A DNA stretch of 64,000 nt from Thelonectria olida (taxonomy: Eukaryota > Ascomycota > Sordariomycetes > Hypocreales > Nectriaceae): positions 682,001-746,000 of the forward strand of contig JAGPYM010000017.1 of NCBI GenBank assembly GCA_020736575.1, written 5' to 3'. Made by a program: the position numbers and the translations under genes. The notes beneath the pieces are model-generated. The model saw only the letters and a list, made by a program, of their open reading frames with translations, did no database searches and was not told where the DNA came from. This document shows positions 1 to 12,166 of the stretch, piece by piece. Positions within the stretch are counted from its first letter, which is position 1; every line of letters begins with the position of its first letter.

Positions 1-1921
1 CCCCGCAAAGAAGCACAAAGCCTGCTGACGGAATAACTTGCTCGTGGGGTGGCAGACAAAGGGATGCCTTGGAGGCTGACGCAGTGGCTGAGAGGCTGCA
101 AAACCCATGACGTCCCGCGACTGAAGGACGTCTTCACCGACAAAACCAACACAATCTCTTCTCTTTCCTCGTCAATTCTACCTCAAAGTGTCTCTGCCGC
201 GGGATCATCTAACTCCTCTCTAGCACTCGCTCAGTCCGTCTCCCGTCCCGTTCTCCGTCTCCCGCTCCCCGTCTCCCCGTTCCATGGACAGGACCATTCT
301 CAATCTAATCCCTGGTCGGAGTCTCTACCAGGTCAGGAATGGTTGGTCCTGGGGCACTTCCGACAAGGGACTAGCATTGCGCTAGTGATGCGGGATGCAG
401 GACCCGGCCGGCGGGATCCTCGAGGCGAGGCGATGCACTAGTCCAAATCCGGTCACCCGACCATGTCTTTTCTCTTCTCTCAATTCTGGAAGTGCTGAGC
501 ACCGTGTTCAATTGCATTTATTGGCACTGTCTCTAACGTGAACGGTTCTTCGAGACAGTGTGCTCACTGTAAAGTGCAAGCGCATTTCCCTTCGGCTATC
601 AGCGATAGCCAGATCTCGCATCAGGTGCCGCCATGATAATAAGCGACTTGAACCACGGAAGTTGGCGACCTGAAGCACCGCAGACCAAGGCCCAGATAAG
701 TTTGGTTCCGAGAGGTTTGCGGAGTTGAACAAATCCACGGTGCTGCGTTTAATGCCAGCCTGCCAAGGGTGACATCTCATGCTGGTCCGTTCAAATGTCT
801 GTGTCTGATGCTGCTCCTGCAATGCACATGCAGTGAACGATGCAAGAGGGAGGCAAGGGTTGCAAGAATGCCTCGACACACGCCAGCACCCGCCACCACT
901 TCATTGTTGAGGTAGAGCCACGAATCAGACGCCGTCTTGATGAGAATTCGAGGTCCACCGTGCCACTCAACCTGGCCAGCACTTCGGCCCTGTCGTTATG
1001 TCCGTTGCGACTGCATCTCTCTGGCTGGCAACTCGACTACATCTCTTGTCATTGTGCAGCTTCTGGATAGAGATCGGCCTGTCCGTCGACCAAGCCAGGC
1101 AGGAGAACAGGAGGCATGCAAGGGAGAAACGCCAGACTTTGAATACGTACCCGACAGTACAGTACATATCTGGCGTCTGATTGCGGGCCTCGTCCCTTGC
1201 CCCTGGTGACAGACAAACGGACCACGCTGCGCCAATGCAAACAAAGCCCTGCCTGGCGGACCTAACTAGCATCCGCGGAGTTGAATTGAAGGGGACCCGT
1301 CGACCATTACCCAGTCCCAGGCTGCCAGGTCCGCATTCGCCATGCACACAAGCAAATGCTCGTTCACAACGCTGACTTGTCATTCGGGCCTCATCGAGCG
1401 ACGGACATGTCTATACTGAAGCGAGACGCTCCTTCGTGCTGCAACTGGTTGCCTCTTGGTCCCGACCTGGTGGTTCACCCAAACAACACGTTGCTCCGAG
1501 GTGTGGTCAGCGACTCCTTCCTCCAACGTCAGATTTGCAGACCGTGTTTGCACAAGGCAACTGGCACCGTGAAAGACGGACTGGTGACGTTCGGTTAGTG
1601 ACTCGCAGCGGCGGGCACTGTGCGGCCCATCGCGAGCGAAAAGGAAGCCGCCCCTCTTGGGTCATGTTCGCTTGTTTCCCTCCAAGTCCAGGGCCCTAAA
1701 AAAGCTCGAGCCTCGAGTGCTCTCGGCAGTCTCGCGTTTTGCGCATTTTCATGATGCCATGTTGAAGCCCCTTCCCCAAGCCACTTCATCTCCATTCCAA
1801 GCATGGACTCGGTTCTAGCCTTGGGAGGGCGGAATGCTAATAATGCGCCGCAGAAAGAACCGAGCTTTTACGGGAACGAGACCGCGCAAAGCACAACGGT
1901 AGTGCATACGGAGGACTTGTC

Positions 1922-1952
1922 GCAATCAATCAACTCAATCAATCAATCAATT
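1922..1952. repeat. CAAT tetranucleotide microsatellite
   Basis: Imperfect tandem CAAT/AATC units in the 1922-1952 interval, with one interrupted unit in the middle. It lies in gene-free DNA and no function is implied. Confidence 0.75.
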
Positions 1953-3002
1953 CTCCCCAGGCCCTATAGGCGCGCGCTTTTTCGGAGCTCCCTCCGCTCG
2001 TTTCATCGGCGGCGAAGAGGTTTCCTGACAGGTAACGGCGCGGCCATGTGGTCCATTGAAATGGCCGCCAGAGCCCTGTTCCCAGCGGGCGCTGGTGCAA
2101 AAAGTCCTGCATCATGGGGCAATTGATGCGTCAAGACTCAAAGGGATGCCTCCAGTGCGCGGTACACTGGCAACCCTTGGCATCCTAGCCAGGAGAAAGC
2201 TGCAATAAGGGATTAATAGCTAAGGGCGCCGGCATGCATGGTCTATTGAGCATTGAGCACAGTTAGCGGTGCTGATCGGCATGGAAGGGAGGGAGCTCCG
2301 GCGCGCGGACGAGGTGCCGAGGTGCCAGCTAGCCTCGATTGACTTCTCTTTGCCGACAACTCGTTAATCTCGTCAACCTCATCAACCGCATGAACACTCA
2401 CAGCCACCACCAACACACATGGACAAGAAACGGCACAGTACGAATACTCCTCTGCGGCTGTTTGTCTGCCAATCCGTCTGCCCACTGATGCGGTCGCTGA
2501 TGGTCAAACTTGCCACAGCGCTTCAGCCAACCCCAGCAAGACCCAGTGCCTTGGGTGCGACGTCTGCGCGGGCCTCAGAGTCGTCTTGGGCAGCGTTCCA
2601 GCGACAGACTCTGGTTTCCACCTGGTCTCTCGGGTCCCTCCCTGCGTGTGTGTGTGGTGGGCATGCCACGGCATAACTCGAGTGTGCAGGTATTATGCCC
2701 ACCCTCTCTACCGTGTCTTGACTGTCAAGCCGCGAGGCTTTTGCATCGGACACATGCCGACCAGGTTTCACTCCTCACGAAATGCACCGTCCCTTTGTCT
2801 CTTGCCCTATCCCTACGCACAACGGATACGTGCAGGCATTCCCCTTACAACAGCCATCTTGTTTCGCCATGGGCCCTCAACTGTCATGTCTCATGTCTCG
2901 TCAGCAATTCCGATTGACGGAACGCTTACATGGAAACGTGCCGCAATTCATCAGATGCGCTTCCATGCATAGATTTGGGCGCCGCTAACCAACAGCAGAC
3001 GG

Positions 3003-3045
3003 ACAGCACAGCGCAGCACAGCACAGCACGACACAGCACGGTACG
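3003..3045. repeat. CAGCA pentanucleotide short repeat
   Basis: Degenerate run of CAGCA/ACAGC units, about eight copies with single-base interruptions, in intergenic DNA. Confidence 0.7.
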
Positions 3046-6000
3046 GCATAACGCAGGGAGGATTGCCACACAGACAACGTAGCCAGCCTCCCTCGCAGCA
3101 TGATATTCGTATGTGCACACACGCAGCTGCGTCACGACCGAGACGGGCAAATGGAGCAAACAATGGGGGGCCATACATTCACTCACCAATCAACATGTCA
3201 ACTCCGCCTCTACTCTTCGCGGCTTCGCGACTTCGCCTTGTCTTGCTTCGTCCCGTTGTGCGCCACCGCCATCCAACAACCAAGCTTCCCCTTCCAAGGC
3301 CATGCTGGAGAGTCCCAGTTTATGCCGGAGTCGGTGATTGACAGTCCCAAGCGGAAAATATGCGGTATCACCAAGCAAACAAAAACGTCATGCATGTGTG
3401 AATCGGTGTACCAAGCCCAAGGACGCGGCGCAAAAATGAAAACTGTCAAGAGTGACGGGAGAGTTCACGTCCTGCATTCCAGTGGTCGCCGAGGCTTGCT
3501 CTGAGACACGCCCAAGGGTCTGTCTGACCGAACCATGTTGCTACCGTTGATGGCATGATGGCTGTCTCCTCGTCGAGTTGTGGACTTGTCACTCAATTGA
3601 CACTCATCAGAGACGGCAATGTTGATGTACGGGTATGCTATCAAGGTATCTATCAACGGCTTCGCTCATGGGACACGGAGTTAGCACAATGGCAATTCCC
3701 CACAGACCTCAACCCCCGGAGCCCGAAGTCTTTGTCTTTAGTTACCATGCACGGAGTACTAGCACGCAGGCATTCCCTCGTTTGCCACCAGCTTTGACGT
3801 ACCCAAACACGCCCGTTTGCGGTACGGGTGCGGCGCGGTACGGTCTTTCCATCCGCTCGGGTACCGCTGCAGCTTCTCGTCACCAACAGCATCTCTGTCC
3901 CTTCTGCTCAAGGCTCTTGAGGACCGAGTGTTAAAGTACAAGACAGTAGCACTCTAGGGGGCGTCGAGCAAGATGAATTCTAGGCCGTATCAAGGCGAGC
4001 GCAACCCATCATTCAACCGCCGGCATTCTGTCTTGAATTTCTGGTCAGAACTGGTCCAACGTGACCCGGACGATTTGAGCGTGGTACATCAGATGCTGGT
4101 CCTGGAATTTTTGGTTTCCCTTCATTTCCTTGGGCTTGAAGCAGTGGCCCGCATGCCTTGTGTGCCATGTTGATTCCCCTCCATCTGCTGTGATCAACAT
4201 GACGCCTTGGCACGCTGCTGATCACTCGAAGCAGCACGGATCTCTTGGTGGTAGAACTGAACTACGAAATGGCATCCGACCCCCGCACGACTCACGAGAT
4301 GGTGGGTGGTTGGTTGGACAGGATCCAGTCCGGATGTTTGCTTCCCAGTTGAGCAAAGCCATTGAGAACCACGGCATTGGTCATTGGACGGCGTTGTAAG
4401 TCGAATGCTACCCTGTCGCACCGGACACAAACACGGACGGCGTGGGATAGTCTTCACGTCAAGAGACGGACGACAACGATTGGGCAGCTGTTCGCCTAGA
4501 GATGCTATGCTGCTCGCTCACCGATCATTCCAAAGTCTATTGACGTTTGCCAAGGACTGATTGTCTTTAGGTTTTCTGCTGCAAGTGCGAGACGGCTTTT
4601 CTTGGCCTTGGGCGCCGAGAATGCCACGTTGATCTCTGAGGCGTAGTGCAGCGGCGTCTCGATCTCTCGACAACTGCCGACTTGTTCACTCGAGACGGTA
4701 CGGAGACTTGCTACTCTTTCGTCGTTGTCCCTGTTATTTCGCCTCGTCGTCCTGAAACCAAAGATGCTCAAGACGTTCCCCGTATTCGCAGCAGGCATGG
4801 CCATGCACCAAGTCAACTGCCCCCTCTTGTGATTTCATCCATCACAGCAAACATGCAGGATGCAGCAAACCATGACTAGTCGGCTCTGCCGCTCCAGCTT
4901 GGCCTTGGGTCTCGGCCTCTTGTGTGCTCCCTTGCATGCAGACCTCAGTCCATGTCTCACTTTCGCATGCAGGCTGCTTGCTGTCCTGTTCACCCGCTGG
5001 GCAGTGCGTTGTGCGACTTGCTCACGGGCGAATAAAGGACATTGGTGGCTTGCAAGAAAGGAAGTGAGTGCATGGCAACCAATATCCAACAGATGCGTAT
5101 TGGGGAAATCTGTTCGCCTGCTTACCTCGGCGCGGGGATGTCATCTGCCTGAAGGATAGAGATGTGGCTCTCTCCCAGCTGCTTCGTTTACCGATTATCA
5201 AGACCAACGTTATTGAAAGGTAAGCAGGCCAAGACCCCGACCCGCCGCACCCGGGAGTTCAGTCGATTCTGCCCTGTCTGTTGCCTTGGCTTTTACCTTG
5301 CTGGGACCCGCGTAGTTAGTTGATCGATCGATCTCCCCGTCTCCGGATCCGCAACTCTCCGAAGTGCATTGCTGCTCGCCCATGCCGTTGCCCACGCACA
5401 CGCGCACACACCATGTCACAAGCAATAGCCTATCTACAGTACCCGACTAGTTACTCCGTTCATGTCACAAATAAATTCAAACCGATGCAGAAGAAGACAA
5501 ACTGGGAAAGGGGGTGGGAAAGGTGCCCACGTGGGTAAAAGTCCTCCTCTCTTTGTGTTCCCGCCTCTCGTCCCCTTTGGGCCAAGAGCAGTCATTCATG
5601 TCTCCCTCGGTGTGGATAAGGCGTGAATTACTTTTATATTCGTACATGAGGTGGAGCGCAGGGCGGCCTTCCTCAGCGACATGCCAAAGAGTCGGTCAGT
5701 CGACATAGAAAACAGTTCAGCTCGTCAAGCTACGGAAACACCTTACTTTGTGGCGGTCGTTTTGAAACAAGGCTTCGATCTAGAACCAGCCCAAAGGAAG
5801 CGAAAAAAGAAAAATGGCCGGGTTTTTAAGTTCTAGACTTTTCTCGGTATCGTTGAGACGACAGTTCGGGGAAGAACTAGTTTGCCTGTCACATAACTGT
5901 CAACCCCGTCGTTCGGTTGACGGGCCGATGAGTGGGCAGGCAGTGTCATAGAGACACTCGTAGCAACAGGAGAGTCACAAGCACACAAGACGAACATGTT

Positions 6001-6351
6001 TGACAATGAGAGTGATTATTTGCCGAGCCAATTAATTATACATTACAAGCAAAAAGGGGGGGGTTCTGCGGTACAGAACAAGCCAGGTATCCAAGGTCCC
6101 GGCCGAATGAGGGTATCTCAGGTCGTATCAACTCCAAACTGTGTCGTGCAATTCCATCTGACATGTTGCTTCCTCCCGTCCAATACTGATTTGTCTAACG
6201 AATGAGTCGTCTGGGTATATTCCAACTCGAAGCAATTTCCAATCTTCATCCGTCTCCATTGAGTCAGGAGTCTCCGTGGTGAACACATCCCATCCTTTCG
6301 ACTGTGAACTTGGCATTTTGAGGAGCAAGGCACAGCTCTCTCCTCTTCACC

Positions 6352-7422
6352 TTAAGCAGTCACGACGCCCTGCTGCCCAGCCGGCACCGCACCATGCGCA
6401 GTCGTCCCCGGGGCCGCCGCCGTCGTCGTCTTCTCGGGGAACACGCCATCGCGGCCCGCGACTCGGCCGTACTGCGTGAAGCGCAGGTTCATGTTGTTGT
6501 AGTCCCACTTGCGGGCGAGGAACAGGAAGGCGAAGGCAATGACAGGCAGCATCAGCAAATCAAGAATGCCGAAGAAGATGAACATCTTGGTCACGCTGAT
6601 GACGTTGCCGCCGTCCGACACGGCCCAGGCGATCGGGTACAGCAGCCACAGGAGGTTGAGCCAGCCGGCCAGCATGCCGTAGTCGCGGTGCGAGTTGATG
6701 CGCGTCGCCGACGTGCGCCCGTGCCAGAGCGTTTGCACAGCGAGGAGGAGGTAGATGGTTGTGCCGTAGGCGAAGAAGCCCCATTTGTAGTTGGTGGCTG
6801 TGTAGGCGCCGACGAGGTACGAGATGATCCTGTTGACGGCGTGTTAGTTACCAGTGCACCCGTCTTCGGCCTCTGCCTCTCCCCATCATCCTTTCTATTC
6901 TCATACAACAACACTCGTGACGGCTCTGGGGAAAGATATACGTACCAAGACCAGGCAAGGAACACATTGAAGAAGATGCTCGCCCAGCTCACGCCGCTGA
7001 TCAAGCCCAGGGCAATGAGGATGGCGGGCCACGCAACAACCCAGTATATGTACTTTGCGAAGAAGATCTGATACGAGATGGCACGGCCACGATGGTTGGC
7101 CGTGGCGACGACAGACCAGCCGAGGTCGGAGGCCATGGCAAAGTAGGTGATGGCGCCAACGAACAGGGCAATGGTGAAGATGTAGTGGAAGATTCTCTCT
7201 CCATGACGGGCCTTGAAGCTCAGGGCGTAGTAGGCAAGCTAATGTCTGTGTGAGTATCAACTGCGTCAACACTTGGGCAAGGAGAATAAGGCGTACGAAG
7301 CAAAGGGTGAAGACGGCACACAGAGCCCAGAGCCAGTCAGAGCCTCCTCGGGTGAGGTGCGAAGCACCGCCGGGAGGATTGACGTCGAGGGCCTTGTTGC
7401 TGCGGGCGAATATGACGGACAT
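6352..7422 (-). CDS. Hsp30/opsin-related seven-helix membrane protein
   Basis: Three exons (7422-7297, 7238-6946, 6829-6352), with introns of 58 and 116 nt bounded by GTACGC/GTACGT and TTAG/CAG, give 298 residues. The product is a multi-helix membrane protein of the microbial-rhodopsin fold, closest to the fungal Hsp30/Yro2/Mrh1 opsin-related branch. Helix C reads KYIYWVVAWP and helix G reads GILDLLMLPVIAF. Aligned on the family pattern LDxxxK, the retinal-binding lysine is Leu234, and the two proton-relay acids of helix C are Tyr107 and Ala118. It should therefore not bind retinal or pump protons by the classical route. Relatives are stress-induced plasma-membrane proteins linked in yeast to H+-ATPase control, which is family knowledge. 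The C-terminal tail is Ala/Gly/Thr-rich. The start was chosen because it gives an in-frame first exon followed by a good donor. Confidence 0.88.
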
Positions 7423-9004
7423 GGTGCAGGTGTCGTCCAGCTAGTTCGAAGAAGCTGTGCGTCTGTGTGTGAGACTCGAGGCTGAGGCTGAGGAGTTGAC
7501 AGTGGCTGAAGTTTTATATCGAACTCGAGAGCGTCGAGATGATTGGAAACGTCCGAGGGGCGCGTGTCTTATAGGAGCACACAGCATCATAGTCTCATCA
7601 CCGTTTCCCTCTTTCTCTCCAGCTCGTCATTGCCGACTGGGCCGAGCCGGAGCCCAGGCCGGGACGTCCAGCTTGGTCAACGGTCCAAAACATGTCGTGA
7701 TGGGCGTGCGGGAGACGGCATCGACAGCTTCACCATTGACTGAAGCCGGACGTGTGCCCATGACGTGAAATGCTGTGCCAAGCGTATGCACCAAGAGCCT
7801 TCTTCCGTGAGGGATCCAATCAGACACGAAAACGAATACATCATCGACGCCCAGCCAAGCCGGCTTTGCATGCTGGCGGTTCCCAATGTCACGGTGATAT
7901 CACACGCTCTCTCTCGCCCATTGGCCGTGCTCGACGGGGAGCGAAAGCTCCAGACAGGGCTACTGCGAAGCTCAGAAGAAGGGAAACCGCCAATGGCCCA
8001 ATGCGAACCAGACGATGTCATGATGGTGATCCAAGACTGTTGCATTGAATACAACATGTGCAGTTACATCAACGAAGCGGAAATATGGATCGACCAACCC
8101 AACATATCACGGTATTTTTCGTCGCGGCAGACCCGGCACGGTCGGGAGTTGATGAACAAGGAAAAAGCAAAAGAAGGACGAGGCAGCCTTGGCGAGGCAT
8201 CTCCCATCAGCCGTGTCCGCCGGCAGATGGTACCCATTGCTAGGCACGTCTCTTCCAGGAGGAAGACTGGAATGCTACCCTCGCCAGGCCTGTCATGCCA
8301 CCTTCAAATCCGCGAGTTCCGAGACGTCAGGCGTCACGAGGTTGCAAAAGTGGCATGGGCGTAACCGCATCTCGTAGAGTGCGGCCAGTCGTGGCTGGGC
8401 TAGACGGAACCAATGCCCTTTTCCTTTTCTTCCATTTGGAGCGGGAATGGCGCAGACGTTGAAAAGTGTTGACGTCAGTTTTGCATTTGCCATATCGTCG
8501 ACATGGATATTGTTTTGAATTCGTCCATGACCGCTATAGGGTAGCCGACGTGTCAACGATGCCGATCAATGTCTCACTTATTTCATGCTGCTTGTTGACA
8601 TTCCTCTATCCCATGCCGTCATGCAGTTGCTCCTCCGAGTGCCAATCCTCTCTCTCACTCGGCTGATCATCCAAGATCGATCGATAACCATGTAGTCACG
8701 AGCCATGTTCTATTCAGTGCCGTGCTCCGCCAGAAAGGGAACCCCCCTGTCCGGTAGAGGAACAGTATAACCACCCTGGAAGTCACCACCTCACGAGAGA
8801 GTCTCCTTCTGAACAACAAGGCTAGCTGCATTTTGTCCAACAGTAAAAGCTCGTAGGAACCAAGATACGTAAAACGCTGTGTGTGTAATGTACTCAAACC
8901 CCTTCACCGCTAGAACCACAAGGCAACGCCCTCCCTACCTAGCCAGAATATTCCCAATGACTATCGGTGGCGATACACAGCTTCACATGCCACGGCACTC
9001 GGCG
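7423..9004. other. Intergenic: Hsp30-like promoter and VID28 3' flank
   Basis: About 1.6 kb between the start of the Hsp30-like gene and the stop of VID28, both on the minus strand. The right-hand side of the Hsp30-like gene carries a TATA-like box and an AGGGG stress-element core (near 7555). ORFs inside, including a 199-codon one at 7765-8364, show no protein-like composition or domain. Confidence 0.6.
7512..7518 (-). promoter_or_regulatory. TATA box candidate of the Hsp30-like gene
   Basis: The minus strand reads TATAAAA about 90 nt upstream of the ATG at 7422. An AGGGG core, the STRE element of stress-induced fungal genes, lies about 40 bp further upstream. This fits a strongly inducible stress gene. 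Motif inspection only. Confidence 0.45.
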
Positions 9005-12000
9005 CTAGATGGCCTGTTCCATCTGCCATGCTGCCGTCTTTGCCCTCTCCCGCACATCCAAGTCTCCGTCCTGATGCTTCAACGTCTCCATCTTGGTGTG
9101 GAAGCCCAACTTTTTAAGTTCATTTGCCCTCTGCGCGCAAGCAAGGGCCTCGGATCCATCCTCTTGCCAAGTCAAGTTGATGATCAGATGACAGAGAGCC
9201 ACCCGCACTTCTCGATCCTTACTGGAAGCCTGTTGAGCCACCAGCTTAAGGAGCTCGGTCTGTGCAATCACCGTTTGCCGATGTCGCGGGACACTGCCCG
9301 CCACGTTGACAAGGATGAAGATGGCCGGCACGATTATCCTGGCCTGTGGGTGCACCCGCCGCGTTTCTCGACCCGGCATCGGCGTTCGGCGGGCGAACGG
9401 GTGGAGCACCTTGGGCCGGAGCTTCGACGCGAGGATCTCGAAGAGCTCGTCCTTCCTAAGCTTTTGGAACAGATAATCAACCATCTCTGCCGTCTCCATG
9501 GCACTCTCCGATGCCACTCCGGGCTCTGGCCTTCCGATCAAATTACGGATAAAGTTCAGAGCCTGTTCCTGGATTGCCAGCTCATCGTTTCGCGTCCTCC
9601 GCGCCAAGTTCGACTCACCCTCTCGGACTGAATTAAGTTTGTCCTCTGCTTGGCGAAGCCGAGTCGAGTTCGAAGAGTCGAGTTCTTGCACGAGCCCGTC
9701 AGAGCCGTAAAGCCATCGATGTGGCGCTTCAGACGCCTCCATCTCCACGTCGTCGTCCATGTCCACGTTTGGTGCTTCTCTCCCTCGCCCCATCTGCGAT
9801 ATCGAGTCCTCTGCATCGTCCCGGATGAGTCTCACTACCCAATCTGGCCCAAGCTCCTCCAAGCACGCCTTCTTGAGATCAGGGCTAGCGGCATCGACAA
9901 AGTGCTTAAGAGCCCACAGAGCATTAAGCCGCAGCGCTGGGACGGTCGAGTGAGCGTGTTCGCAGAGCACCTTCATAACTCCTTTCTCGTTCAGAAGCTA
10001 TAACTGTTAACAGACGCCTGATTGTGCCCAAGAATATATAACTCACCTCCCTCACTGGGCTGACCTCGATGACTAAGTTGACCATTGCAGCGGTAGCTGC
10101 GACCTGCACCTCGGGATTGGGGTGCTTCATGAACCGGAAGATAGGGATGGCAACGCCATGATCGACGAGGGCGGTCCGGAGAATGGCGACAGAACGTGAC
10201 AGCATCCTTACAACATGGATACCGGCAGTGATCACGCCTGGGGGGTTGGCACCATACGCGGCCGCTGCGCTCTGTCTGGTGGAATCATCGTTGGACTTGT
10301 CAGACCGTTCCTTGGCGGTTTTGGGCTTCCTTGGAAACTCTGACAAGGATTCCACGATATGAGACACAATCTCCTCAGCTAAGAACGCTTTCCTATAGTC
10401 TTCCTTTCCTCCTGCAAGTGCCGCGATCGCTTTGAGTGTGCTTTCGCGCACCCTGAGCCGATGAATCAAGAGACTATTTTGGCCAGCGTCGCCAAGCTGG
10501 GCGAGGGGGCCGTTATTTTCGACAACCATATCAGTATCGGGCTGAGGTGTCCAGTAACGAGGCTGGGTTGCGTCCTGGACGGGAGTGTATGCATGCTTGA
10601 GAAGCTTGCTCAGGACTTTGACTGCATCGCAATCGGAAGCCGACTTTTGAAGATGCTCGCTGTCAGCGATCATGCGAGCCAAGACAACTGGTGCTCGCTC
10701 CAGAATCGTGCGTTTTGTGGCATTCTCAATTTGGTCCACATCTGATACGTCCTTGTCGTTCTTGGATATCATGTCAACGAGCAGGGGTACAACGAGCAGC
10801 CCGAGGGTTGTTTCTCTCAAAGATTTGCTTCCGACACCAGCCTTGATTAACGTAGCAAGAACAGATGAAGCAAGCAGTCGCTCGATTTCGTCCGATGATC
10901 TCACCAAGTGCACAAGCCACGGGATGAAGGGGCTTTCAACCTCCTCCGACTCGATATCGGGGCTTGGGCGACCTGATGATTGGCGAGGGGAATTCCAGAC
11001 TGCTGGGGCGTTGAACTTGTCTGAAGAGGATCTGCTTGATGTCTGAGAGTCTGACACAGTACCAGAGCTGGAATTAGAAGGGGGGTTGGACATATTTCGT
11101 GACACGTTGATAGGGAGGATGTATTCCATTGCGGTAAAGGGCTGGGCCCGCATGTTTCCAAACCTAGACAATTCCGGATCCTGTCTGGATTCTGATAGCT
11201 CTCCAGTTGGTTCAAACCTGAGGGAGGGGAACACGGCGAGGATTGACGGAGAATTGATGAGCCTATGAGCCCGGTACTTGGAATCACCAAGAATGGCTGA
11301 GGTGGCCTCCAAAATTGGTCTCACCCTGAACCCCTTGGGAGCTGGCTCAGGGAATGCCTCGAATAGTCCATCTGCGTGTGCTGCAGTGTCGGCACCAGGA
11401 ATGACTTGACCACGAGCAACAGCAAAACTAGCTAGCCTTGTTGCCAACGCATCGAGAATACCAGCCGTCGCTAGGGCACGTTGGTGTCGTTCCTCTTGGC
11501 AAAGCCGAGTTATCAGACCAGCAGCAAGCGGGACTTGGGACTGAATAAGGTGGTTTGTAGACGAAATGGAGAGCATAGCACCGAACGCATCGAGATATTG
11601 CGGCGCAAATATTGCATCGGCTAGCGACTCAAGATCAAGCGGCGTTGACGGGAGGGCCAGAACAGAAGCATCTGCGATATCCGTCAATGCCTTTAGGGCG
11701 GCAACAACAAGCTGAGGGGCGTTCGTGAATGGCGAAATGTTGGCCATGAGCGCTGGGAGAGCTCTCGCTGCGTGTAACGGGGCAAGGAAAGCAGGGCCAC
11801 CTATTCTGCCGTGTCAGTGTCGGGGGCTCTAGGCTCAGAAGAGATGCGTATCAACCCAAATTGTATCATACCATTTGCAAAGCTAGCAACTAGTTGTAAT
11901 GCTTGTAGCCTGACACTCTCCTCATCAGACAACGGCCTCTCGGCCACAGGAAGCCGTGCATCCTTCCCGTTGGACTTCACAGGCGACCTAGCCGCGGCTA

Positions 12001-12166
12001 GAGTCCTCACAATGGGATCGAGAACACCCAGCCCAACCCATTGCTCCTTCTTCTGGATGTGTCCAACTATTTCATTCTTGAGGGCTCGGAGAGAGGCCGT
12101 CTGCTCTGGCAAAGTTCGGGCGCTTCGGAGCTGGGCTAAGATCGGGGGGCTCTGCGGGCGAGCCAT
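9005..12166 (-). CDS. VID28: Armadillo-repeat protein VID28/GID5 (ARMC8 family), GID/CTLH E3 ligase subunit
   Basis: Three exons (12166-11872, 11800-10047, 9997-9005), with introns of 71 and 49 nt, give 1013 residues. The first intron must use the acceptor AATAG before GTGG, because the nearer CAG would create a stop codon. The N-terminus (ILAQLRSARTLPEQTASLRA) and armadillo-like helical repeats match fungal Vid28/ARMC8. The C-terminus has the family hallmarks, including LIINLTW, ELKKLGFHTKMETL and DLDVRERAKTAAWQM. In yeast, Gid5/Vid28 is the scaffold that docks the substrate receptor Gid4 onto the GID ubiquitin ligase, which degrades gluconeogenic enzymes after glucose return. The fungal protein is longer than the yeast or human ones because of Ser-rich, probably disordered inserts around residues 300-370. 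Function is inferred from homology. Confidence 0.9.

Larger units (their letters stand above)
1..6351. other. Long intergenic region, no gene recognised
   Basis: No ORF here reads like a protein: all are short, Arg/Ser/Pro-rich and overlap in several frames, and I could not chain them with good splice sites into a recognisable product. The stretch holds two small tandem repeats (near 1922 and 3003) and one CACGTG palindrome (5528-5533), which may be chance. It could contain non-coding RNA or lineage-specific genes that I cannot see without transcript data. The right end is the 3' flank of the minus-strand Hsp30-like gene. Confidence 0.5.

Noticed and set aside
7765..8364. 199-codon plus-strand ORF between the Hsp30-like gene and VID28
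   Set aside because: There is no domain, no codon bias and no splice-consistent extension. It overlaps other random ORFs.
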